64,000 nucleotides of DNA from Hippophae tibetana. Its lineage: Eukaryota; Streptophyta; Magnoliopsida; Rosales; Elaeagnaceae. Of the stretch, positions 22,670-33,300 are shown piece after piece. The stretch covers positions 70,439,340 to 70,503,339 of the forward strand of contig CM072812.1 in the NCBI GenBank assembly GCA_037013495.1, written 5' to 3'. How positions within the stretch are numbered: the stretch's first letter is position 1; the number at the start of each line of letters is the position of its first letter. The notes beneath the pieces are model-generated. The model did not search any database and was not told the origin of the DNA. It saw only the letters and a list, made by a program, of their open reading frames with translations. Made by a program: the position numbers and the translations under genes.

Positions 22670-23129
22670 AAAACCCTTCACCAATCGTATTTTTGGTGGC
22701 ACAATCTTGAAAAATGAAATTATGAGGAGAAAAAATGGCTAAGCAATTCAAGGTATTTGTGATTTTTCCTACAGATAAAAGTTGGAAGGGAAAGGAAGGT
22801 ACATATAAAACCGCCGACTCGATTTCATCTGACATTAATTTTATTTTTTCCTTTCCTAAAACCTTTACATTCTCACCATTTGCAATTGAATCTTGAGAAG
22901 GATTTGCTAATTTTTCAAACTTATGAGACTTTGACACATGGTTTGTCATATGATCTGTGGCACCTGAATCTACAACCCAAAAATCATGCAACATATTTAT
23001 TTTAAGAGTAGTTTTAAAGGCTTTTATGATACCTTGCATGTCCTCTTGTGGTATGAGTTTTGTATCTGCCAAGAAACCCACAAACTTGGCTAGCAATGCG
23101 GTCGAGTTTCCTTCTTCTATGCTATCCAC
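22670..23129 (-). pseudogene. Copia protease region
   Basis: The retropepsin segment is marked by 'FWVVDSGATDHMTNH' (D-S-G-A active site) and 'VLYVPSFPFQLLSVGKI', typical of Copia. The frame then runs into the neighbouring DNA transposon sequence near 22660. Fossil. Confidence 0.85.
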
Positions 23130-23147
23130 ACAGTCAATTCTAGCTCC

Positions 23148-24227
23148 TCATGTCTTGCTTTGAAGATACAACATAAAATCATTCATGAGTTCAGTTGGAT
23201 TCGCTGTGAATTTCTTGAATGGATCAGACCCATTAGAGGTAGAGGCAAAAGTATGATTTGCATGGTGTGTAGTATGATTCACTTTCTGTAAACCCTTATC
23301 CTTTATAAAATCAGGTTTTAATTCTGGATGTAGAATCCAACATGTGTCCTTAACATGGCCCGTATAGTTGCAGTGTTGACACTTCAAGTTTGGATGCTTC
23401 CCTTTGTACTTCCTCTCGTTGGTTAGATCGGCTCTTACCTCAGGTGCACTAGCCATTGTACCATTGTTCATGACTTTCCTCCTTACTTCTTCACGTTGAA
23501 TTTTCGCACATACATTGGTGAAGGAAGGAAGTTCAGTATTCATGAGTATGTGGCATCATATATCTTCATATGTTGAATCGAGACTAGATAGAAGTTGAAA
23601 TATATTATCTTCTTCCACTCTCTTTCGTAGTAGAGCTATATCGGTTGTATGAGGACGATATATTTCCAACTCATTCCACATGCTTTTCATGCTTCCTAAG
23701 AGTTGTACAAAAGGCTTGCCATCTTGTTGCAGATCTGAGATGTTCTTCTTTAATTGAAAAACTCGTGCAACATTGTTTTGATTGCCATACATTTCCTTGA
23801 CCGTCTCCCATAGTTGGTATACAAATTCAAAATAACTGAATATTTCAGCTAATTTACGTTCCATGGAATTTAGGAGCCATGACATAACCAGTTGATCCTT
23901 ACTAAGCCAGGATTCATAGGTTGGTGAGGAAACATCAGGTACTTCGATGCTTCTATTTATGAACCCTAACTTGGACCTTCTACCTAGAGCCAGAGACACT
24001 ACTCTTGACCAAGGCAAGTAATTAAACTCATTCAACAAGACTGAGCTTAATCTTTGATTTGGGTTGACATCCACCTCATGCATATTCATGAAGGAAAGCA
24101 CCGATGAACTTTCAGCTTCTAATCCTAGCGGCTTGTCTTCAGCCATTTCAAGGATTGAAAACGCTAAGATAATAATAAAGTAGAAGCAAGTTAATTTTCC
24201 TGCTTTGATATCATGTTGAAAAAACAA
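23148..24227 (-). pseudogene. Copia gag region
   Basis: Begins near 24145 with 'MAEDKPLGLEAESSSVLSFM' and includes the gag core 'LLNEFNYLPWSRVVSLALGR', 'KDQLVMSWLLNSMERKLAEI' and 'VKEMYGNQNNVARVFQLKK', then a zinc-knuckle region at 23543-23148 ('CQHCNYTGHVKDTCW', a CCHC pattern). This is the Copia nucleocapsid/capsid precursor. Fossil. Confidence 0.85.
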
Positions 24228-24549
24228 GAAATAACTCTATACAAAAGAGCTCTCTAGTTTGTATTATTTTCTTCATTTTTTCATTACAATTATATAGCTA
24301 TTTATAATGAAATTTTACTCCTTCAATTACTCTTTAAATTAAGCATTCATTGATTTACTCCTTTAATTAAGGATTCCTTGTTTTACTCTTTGAATTAAGG
24401 ATTCTTTGTTTTATTCCTTGAATTAAGGATTCTTTGTTTTATTCCTTGAATTAAGGATTCTTTGTTTTATTCCTTGAATTAAGGTCCTTGTTTTATTCCT
24501 TGAATTAAGGTCCTTGTTTTATTCCTTGATTAAGGATTAATATCCAATA
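24214..24549 (-). repeat. Copia LTR, gag side (minus strand)
   Basis: In element sense the LTR starts TATTGGATATTAATCC (24549) and ends TTTTTTCAACA (24214), followed by the primer site TGATATCAAAGC, a variant of the initiator-Met tRNA complement. Its first 200 bp are a minisatellite of about 26-29 bp units of the type AATTCAAGGAATAAAACAAG. A possible TATA (ATTATAAATAGC) lies near 24305. Confidence 0.88.
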
Positions 24550-24629
24550 GTTAGCTTATTGAATTCATTGGGGCTTACACGTCAATGATTAAAAGGAAAA
24601 TACGTTAACTAATTCTGACATTTCTAACA

Positions 24630-25823
24630 GATTTACAATGGTCCCCATTTGCACCCATCTCTAATGAATGGGGACCAACTAATGAATCTTTTGATGGTTA
24701 TAAGTATTTTGTGATTTTTGTTGATGATTTCTGTGAAGTCACATGGTTATATCTTTTAAAGTCTAAGAATGAAGTTATGGAAGTATTTAAGGACTTTCAT
24801 AACCTTGTTAAAAATCACTTCTCCTCTAAAATTCAAACCTTAAGGTCTGACAATGGCACCGAATACATGTCCAATATCATGAAACAATATTTGAGCATTC
24901 ATGGCATTATGCATCAAACAAGTTGTGTTGGCACATCTCAACAAAATGGTGTAGCTGAACGCAAAAACCGGGACTTACTTGAAAAAACTAGAGCATTAAT
25001 GCTACAAATGAATGTACCAAAGAGATTTTGGTCCCAAGAGGTTATGACAGCTACTTAAATCATCAATAGATTACCCAGCCGAGTTTTGGATTTCAAGTCT
25101 CCCTTAGAGGTCATGAAAGGAAGGAAAATTAACCTCTCACACCTTAGGGTCTTTGGCTGCATCTGTTTTGTACATATTCAATCTCATCATCGAGATAAAT
25201 TGGATCCTAGAGCTGTTAAATGTATTTTTCTTGGTTATTCATCTACACAAAAGGGATATAAGTGTTATGATCCCCAACTTAGGAGATTAATTGTGTCTAA
25301 AGATGTTCGATTTTATGAAACTAACCCTTTTTTCAGCAAGTCACATGAAATCACAAGTCAAAGGGATGGCATCTTGGATGTGTTTCCATTACCAAGAATC
25401 GAACTTGAGGCTCCACAACAACAAGATCCCAGCCATGTCAATATTGATGCATCTCTCACTAAAAGTAACAATGAAGGGTCTCGTCTTAATGGTACACTGC
25501 ATGAAGATGGTGATAATCAAGATGATCCTCACAATATGGTACAAGATGTGAACGAGTATGAGATAACTCCTCCTACTCCACGATGTAATCCAATGCGTGT
25601 TATGCAACCTCCCACAAGACTTCAAGACTTTGTCACCTATAAACCCACACATCCCATCTCAAATTATGTGTCATATAAGAGAGTGACATCAGCCCATGCC
25701 GCATTCCTCAGCACTATATCGAGTTACAATGAGCCTCAAAACTTTCACGAGGATAACAACCAAGAGGTGTGGAAGGAAGCCATGCAAGAAGAACTTAAAG
25801 CCCTAGATAAACACAACACATAG
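24630..25823 (+). pseudogene. Copia integrase region
   Basis: The plus-strand integrase core includes 'GYKYFVIFVDDFCEVTWLYL', 'IQTLRSDNGTEYMSN' and 'TSQQNGVAERKNRDLLEKTR', carrying the catalytic D and E. The second part (25086-25823) is the integrase C-terminal region with 'HLRVFGCICFVHIQSHHRDK' and 'VKCIFLGYSSTQKGYKCYDP', then the linker to RT. Fossil. Confidence 0.88.
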
Positions 25824-25856
25824 AGCATCACCAAACTTCCAAAAGGTAAGAAAGTC

Positions 25857-26727
25857 ATGGGTTGCGAATGGATCTATAAGCTCAAATTCAAGTCAGATGG
25901 ATCAATTGAGAGGTATAAAGCAAGATTGGTGGCTCGGGGATTCACTCAAACATTCGAGGTGGATTACAAAGAAACATTTGCACCTGTTGCAAAAATGAAC
26001 ACAGTAAGAGTGCTACTGTTTGTGGCTGTAAAAAAGGGGTGGTCCATGTACAAAATGGATGTGAAGAATGCATTCTTGCATGGTGATCTCAAAGAAGAAG
26101 TCTATATGAAATTGCCACCCGGGCATCCTCAAAGCAATGAACTGGATTTATTGTGCAAATTGCACAAATCCATTTATGGTTTGAAACAGTCCCCACGAGC
26201 TTGGTATACCAAGCTAAGCTCAGTTATCACTAGTATTGGTTTCAAAAGCAGCAATGTCGATTCCTCACTATTTGTTCACATAGGAGCTATGAGAAAATTG
26301 GTTGTGTTGATTTATGTAGATGATCTGATAATTACAGGTGATAATGCTGACGAGATTTTTAACCTCAAACAGTCCCTCAGACAAAGGTTTGCAATTAAAG
26401 ACCTTGGAATATTGAAGTACTTTCTTGGTATAGAAATGACAACCTCGCACAAGGGACTCTTTCTTAACCAAAGAAAATATGTCCTTATTTTGTGACAATC
26501 AGGCAGCCATGCACATAGCATCAAACCTAGTGTTTTACGAGAGGATGAAACACATTGAAGTTGATTGTCATTACGTTCGTGAACAAGTTCAATCACAGGT
26601 GATTCATACACATTATACAAGAAGTTTCGACCAACTGGCTGACATCTTCACCAAGCCCTTGGCTTCTCATCAGTTTAAACGACTTTTGTCTAAGCTTGGA
26701 TCCATAAACCTTCTGGATTCAGCTTGA
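25857..26727 (+). pseudogene. Copia reverse transcriptase and RNase H region
   Basis: RT is recognisable from 'GCEWIYKLKFKSDGSIERYK', 'VDYKETFAPVAKMNTVRVLL', 'MDVKNAFLHGDLKEEVYMKL' and the catalytic 'LIYVDDLIITG' box. RNase H follows at 26479-26727 ('[20 protein letters not shown]', '[13 protein letters not shown]', 'LADIFTKPL'). The polypurine tract TTGAGGGGGAG sits at 26724-26734, immediately before the LTR. Fossil, with breaks. Confidence 0.9.
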
Positions 26728-26734
26728 GGGGGAG

Positions 26735-27041
26735 TATTGGATATTAATCCTTAATTCAAGAAATAAAACAAGGACTTTAATTCAAGGAATAAAACAAGGA
26801 CCTTAATTCAAGGAGTAAAACAAAGACTTTAATTCAAAGAGTAAAACAAGAAATCATTAATTGAAGGAGTAAAACAATGAATTCTTAATTCAATGAATAA
26901 ATCAAGGAATCCTTAATTTAAAGAGTAATTGAAGGAGTAAAATTTCATTATGAATAACTATACAATTGTAATGAAAAAATGAAGAAAATAATATAAACTA
27001 GAGAACTTTTTTGTACAGAGTTATTTTTTATTTTTTCAACA
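26735..27041 (+). repeat. Copia LTR, pol side (plus strand)
   Basis: Starts TATTGGATATTAATCC after the polypurine tract and ends TTTTTTCAACA. The same 26-29 bp minisatellite units (GGAATAAAACAAGGACCTT and relatives) fill its first 200 bp. The unit number differs from the gag-side LTR. The 5-bp word CTAAC follows at 27042. Confidence 0.9.
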
Positions 27042-27046
27042 CTAAC

Positions 27047-30000
27047 AAGAAATATATATCAATTATCTCTCTCAGCTTCTTCTTTGTCTTCCTCTCTTTC
27101 TCCAATTGCCTGCAACTAATCGCAATAGATTAATAATTTTAGAAAAAAAGGGGCTATTAATATTGAGAAATGAAATAAAAAACTGATTAATATTAGTGGT
27201 AAGGGAGGCAAAATGTTAGCTAATATAGGAATCGGAAGAAGTGTATTTTTTTTGTTAAATTAACATAAAATATTCATTTTTAAAAACACATATACATAAC
27301 ATATGTTAGTTATGTTAAGTTTTAAACGGAAGAGTGAAAAATTGGATTAAAGTGAACATTACAAGAAAAATATGTTTAAAATATCTTTTTTTTTAAAGTA
27401 GATTAAAGTTTTCTTTTTAATAATTAAAAAAAAAAAAAAGGAAGTGACAGGAGGGGTATAATTTGAAAATGCGCATTCGCCTCAAACCCGTTGCACTTAG
27501 AGCCAAACCTTTATATGTGTGATGGTGTGAGTATCAAACTGAGAAAAATGCATGCTCCTCTTGACCGTGTACAGTCACAGTGCAGAGGTGAATGAATGTT
27601 GACCTTTTACTTTCTTTCTTTAGTTTTTTAAAATGATTAATATATAAAATATAATGAATAATATTATCATTATAAATTTACCCACGTCTTAATTTATTGA
27701 ATATAATTATACAAATTCAATTATAACATTTAATGATATTTAACACATTATTTTATATATATTATTGTATCTTCGTCACAACTCAAAAACACACAAAACA
27801 ACGTTTATTTAGTTTGTACAAATTTTAGCATTTTTTTTAATAATTTTCTTGTTCATATAGTTTATTCTTACTCAATATTTTTTATATTTACATCAATTTA
27901 ATATTTGTGTGGTATGCTTTATTAATTTAGTTGTCAAGTTTTTAAGAAAATGTCTTTATTTAATTTTTACTTAATTTTATATTCTATAATTTGTGAGTTA
28001 ATTATGATTAATTGATTTATATATTGAAGGTAAATAGTTTAGGATTGATCGTTATAGAATTCATTCTATGAAATTTTGCACATATGCTATTGTGATAATA
28101 TTCTTAGGTGAAATACGTTAACATGTTTGGCACGCCGTGGACTCGAGAAGGTGAAGTGTTGTTTCATATTAAAACCATACTTTTATAAGTGTAGTATAAA
28201 ACTTACTTTATGCTCAAAGTGATATCTATATAATGGATAAATTAGATAATCTATGAATAGTGATTTTTCTTTAATTAAGTGTTTTTTCATATAAAAATAT
28301 CGGATGCCATACTTTATATATTTACTTTCAGGAACGATAACATATCTAGTTACTTTGAAAGTTAAAATTTTAAATTTATAGATAATTGAATAAAAACTAT
28401 TTTCACTTATTCTAGGTTATTTAGATCCACGTTATAATTTTTTGTAAATCCAATTTTTACGTAGTTTTGTAGTACAAAAATGTTTGATTATGGTCGGACT
28501 GTAGTGTGGGTTGGGGTGGACTGAATGATAGTCTGATCTTTAGATAAAAAAATTCATATTATATATAAACACATTATTTTTTAAATCAATTAAACATTTA
28601 ATATATCAACCTAATTACTATTTAAAAGAAGAAAGTAAAAAAGTCAAACAAATTTATTTCTCAATGATATATAAATCACTTAGGTACATAGGACGTTTGA
28701 GATTCAAGCTTTAAATATTATATACGGGTTAGTAATGTTGTTATTTCAAAAAATAAATATTAAATCAAAATATTAAAATAAAGTATAAATAAAAAACTTC
28801 ATCTAAATGAGCGACAAACGTTAAACAAAATCACATATCATCTCTTTCCATCATGATCCAATCTTCTACTTTTATTTTTGTTCTTTTTTTGAATAATTGT
28901 TATTATATTTTTTAATCTATTTAAGTAAAAAAAATCACTTATTTTTTCTTATTTTATTATCATTTTCTTAGCTATTACGTGAAGTCTTCATTGATACAAT
29001 AATATGTTATAATAGATTAATTTTATGGTTTAAAATATAACATTAATTATATTTTGTGATAAGAACTATGATATTCATGAATTATTTGTGCACAATTCTT
29101 TTATTATAATTTTTTTCTTCATATAATCGAACCTTTTTACAAAATAATATGTTAGCACATTCAAGAATAATCTTATAGCTTTCCCCGTGTTGAACCTGTT
29201 AAATTTCGCTTTGTGTAGAATTGAGTGCATAGTAATAGGTTAGTAAACTTACAAATTATCAAGAAAGTATTATATTTGTTTTGTTTATATCAATAAATTA
29301 TTTTTTGTCTTGTTATACAACCCATCTAATTTATTTATTTCATTTATATCATTTTATTAATCTTTATGTAAGGACATCAAGTAAATTATAGATTTAAGAC
29401 AACTCAAATAATTAAATGATAATTAAGTTATATATTTGAAATAATTTGTTAAAAATATAACACTTAATTATCTGAGTTATTTAAAATCAACCCTTTAATT
29501 ATATGACGTGCCGCTAAACGAATACTAATAAAATATAATAAATGTAATAGTTGAGTAATATAAATGAGTTAAAAAATAATTCGATAATATGAATAAAATA
29601 AATACAATAATTTAAAGGTATTTTTGTAGGTACTATTTTTTAAAAATATGTTTTAATCCAAAATAGAGAAGCTATAATTAATAAAAAAACAAAAAACATT
29701 GATGTGGTACCCAACGAGTGTCACATACAAATGAACCCAATCTTTGGATTTATAAGGCCTCAAATCCATGCAAATCTGAAGACCAGCATACAGAACTCCA
29801 AGCTCGTCCTATTAGCATGTCCACAAAGATTAGGACTGAAACATGTTGATATACAAATTCCCAGCCCTGATAAGCAATAATGTAATTGTTTTTTGTTCAT
29901 ATTATCTTTAAATTATTTTTTGCCCTCATCTCCCAGCATGACACACACTTAGTAACTTGCAAACATGAAGAGAAATGAAACTGATCATTTTCATTTCTAT

Positions 30001-30218
30001 ACAAAGCATATTGAAACAGCTTTCTCCTTAAAGAACAAAGCACATATGTTACGTACAACCCTAAGTTAGAGGATTAGCCACCAATTCATGATGCTAAAAA
30101 AAAACCGCTATTGTCTCTTAATTTTGTAGGATCCTATTTTGTCTTCCTATGATACAAAAGGTACTAAAGAGGGATGAGATTTCTAAAACACAAAAAAAAG
30201 TAAAAAACACTTCACAGT
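27047..30218. other. AT-rich intergenic DNA, no gene seen
   Basis: About 3.2 kb with no convincing coding similarity on either strand. The part nearest the transporter (about 29.7-30.2 kb) is less AT-skewed and is probably its 3' UTR, since the stop codon is at 30219-30221 on the minus strand. A patch at 27.46-27.60 kb has two TTGACC words but no gene follows. Confidence 0.45.
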
Positions 30219-30375
30219 TCACTTCTTAAGGAAGGTCACCATAAACAAGAAAGCTAGAGAACGACACATTATACCAGTTAACATGAGTACCATCAAACAC
30301 ATATTCCAGTCATGAAGGCTGTAGCCATTTGCTAACAATGCTTTACAACGTGTGATCAACCACACCCCATGATAC
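30219..30375 (-). CDS. ABCG last exon, C-terminus
   Basis: Acceptor TTTTTCCTCAG then GTATCATGGG. It encodes '[20 protein letters not shown]', '[20 protein letters not shown]' and the end '[11 protein letters not shown]' before TGA (30221-30219). The last hydrophobic segment is the final membrane helix, and the dilysine-like terminus is usual in this subgroup. 157 nt, open. Confidence 0.93.
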
Positions 30376-33300
30376 CTGAGGAAAAACAACACAATTATTG
30401 AAATGCTTTCTTGGTTATGTTACTTTAACTCTTCATTTCTTGTAAAGTATCAATATCAAATTAGCATGACATAGACATAGGTATGAATACTCAGACTCTT
30501 TAATTTAATATAAATTTATAAAAAACAATTAGAAAAATAGACGCGCTACTAGATATGTATCTAAAAATTTACAATTTTCAATTTAGAATTTGTATAACAT
30601 AGTTTGCTAGCAAAGTAACAATCAAATAATGAATTGATTGTTCTACAAATTATTACAAATTATAACAAGATTTAGCATGTATTGCAAGGATGAGTTGAAT
30701 GATCTTGAAAATTTATTTTGTTGCTTAACGTCACATGAAGTAATCTAACTCAACCTATTCTCACTTCTATACAACAATTTGCTTATACACATATTAGGAG
30801 TTTATCATACCATTTTTGCTTTATTTCAATTAAAATTATGAAAAGCTTATTTTTATTCATTACCATAATTGAGTATTTATATACATATTCAAAGCCTATT
30901 AGAATAAATAATCCTTATTATACACCAACTACTAGATATCCTATAATACAAAATATATCCACTAATGGGTCAACTACACTTTAATTGTCCCCCAAAGTTA
31001 AAGCATATCTAGCACACATGTCCAACTTGAATAGAGTGATATGGAAAGATCTTCTAATTACTCCATGAGTTACCATATCAGCTAGTTGTTCTACACTCTT
31101 GATGTACAGAACCTTGATGATACTTAACTCTAAATATCTTTAATGTAGTTTTTGTTAAGCTCAATGTGTTTTGTTTAATCATATTATATCGGGTTAGTAG
31201 CAATCTTAATAGTTGTAGCGTTATCACAAAACAGAGTCATAGGTTCCTTCCAACCAAAACCAAGTTCGCACAACAAAAGTTTTAACCAAGAAAGCTTGGT
31301 AATAGCATAGTGACAAGTGTAGTATTTAACTTCTACACTAAACAATCATACCAAGAGGAGGATCCATATACACTTCCTCTTTCTACTCTCTATGGAGAAA
31401 GGTATTCTTTATATCAAACTACAACAAAGGCTAATCCAAATTCACAACGATAGAAAGTATATCTCAAACTGTGTTCATCTTGGCCACATGAAAAAATGTT
31501 TCTTTATAGTCTATCCCATAAGTTTGAGCATATCCATTAGCCACTACTTTGACCTTGTTTCTCTCTATTGTTCCATCTGAATGGAATTTCACAATAAAGA
31601 CACTAACAACCAACAATCTTCTTCCACTTAGGTAACTTGACCCATTCTCAAGTATACTTTTTTGAGGACATTCATTTCTTCTAGCATGATAGCCCTCCAC
31701 TTTGGATCTTCAAGGGCTTCTTAAAAATGTTTAGGAATAGAAACAAAAGAAATCTAGAGAGGAAAAGTTAGGTGAGCAATAGATAAGTAGTGATATATGA
31801 CGACGATAGATATATGATAAGTAACATTTGAAGTAGACTTAGAGAAGCACAATTTATCACCTTATTTACGAACTTGAAGATAATACTTTTTACCTTGATC
31901 ACAAACTTGTAGATCCAAGGTAGTAGGTGTTCTAACAGGATTCTAAAGTATGTCAGTAGTATATGTATCAAAAGTAAGAGGTAAATAAAAAACATGTACC
32001 TCATAATCAATTCTAGAAGACTCATAAGATGACACAATAATATTATCAAGAGGAATAGAGGCATCAAAAGGTGGGGCTATAGCATTAACGTTTTTACTCC
32101 TATCAAATTATTGTTGGAACAAATGAGACAATCTTTCCTTATTAGGTCCAGGTTCTTATATAGGATTGGAAGACTCTAAAAAGTCATTATATTCTAAGGG
32201 AGAAGAATCCTCCCCCTTATTGGAAATCCACAACTAATTTTCTTTCAATCACAATGTTTCCTCTTCCTCATTATGAATCTCTCCTTGAAGAGGAGTTAGA
32301 GAAACACCTCCAAAAAAATAAGACTTCCATTCACAAAACTAAACATCCATAAAAACATAGTATTTATCATTAGATGGGTGAAAATATTTATACACCTTCC
32401 GTGTATTAAAATAACTGAGAAAGACATATTTTACAACACGTGGATCAAGTTTATCCCTATGTAAGGCGTGAACATGAACGTAACAAATACAACCAAAATT
32501 TTTGGGGCATAGGTTCAATGCAGAAGGTATCAAGTGAAAAAGAGACAACATCATTAATGAGTTTTGATAGTCAATAATACGAACGGGCATTTAATTTATA
32601 AAATAAGCAACAGTTATGACAACCCTTGTCTAAAGCATAAGGCATATGCCACCTCAAGGAGATGACGGTTCTTACGTTCTATTGTGCTATTCTATTGTGA
32701 CGTAGAAGCACATGTTGCCTGGTGAATGATACCATGAATTTTAAAGAAATAAGTAAGAAGTTGATTCACAAATTCACGACCATTATCATAATGAAAAACT
32801 TAACCTTCATAAAAAATTGTGACTATCATATAAAAAATTGAGGAATATCATGTATAACATCACTCTTAAACTTTATCAAATAAATCCAGGTAACTCTAGT
32901 ACAATCATAAGTATAAGAAACAAAATATTTTTGAACAAAAGCAATAGGAGTAGAGAAAGGATCCCACACATCCGTGTAAACAATGATTAAAAAGAATAAA
33001 ACATTTATTTGAAATAATTTTAAAAGAAACACAATTTTTTTTTGCATAAATATATTGTTCACATCTTAAGTTATAAGCACAAATATTAGAAAATAACTTA
33101 GGATATAAACATTCAAAGTATAAAAAAAATTGATGTCCTAAACAACAATGTTATAACATAATCTTATCCTTCTAAAATTCTTTGTCCACGTGAAAACCAC
33201 AATTAGGAATGACTGCCCCCGTCTCCAAGTAGTAGAGGCCTTCTCTCTCTTTATTAGTACCAATTGTCATCTTCGTATGATTGTCCTAAAACACACAATG

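Larger units (their letters stand above)
22670..27041. mobile_element. Copia retrotransposon with its two halves on opposite strands (fossil)
   Basis: The gag side lies on the minus strand (LTR 24549-24214, gag about 24190-23148, protease about 23129-22670). The pol side lies on the plus strand (integrase from about 24630, RT 25857-26495, RNase H 26479-26727, LTR 26735-27041). The two LTRs belong to one family. The base just outside each LTR begins the same 5-bp word in element orientation: CTAAC beside the gag-side LTR (GTTAG at 24550-24554) and CTAAC after the pol-side LTR (27042-27046). That fits a single insertion later rearranged, rather than two elements. Protein similarity is fairly well kept, so it is of moderate age. 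It is not functional in this arrangement and has other breaks. Confidence 0.85.

Noticed and set aside
27440-27620. Promoter with W-box-like TTGACC words
   Set aside because: Two short words in AT-rich DNA with no gene downstream are not enough.
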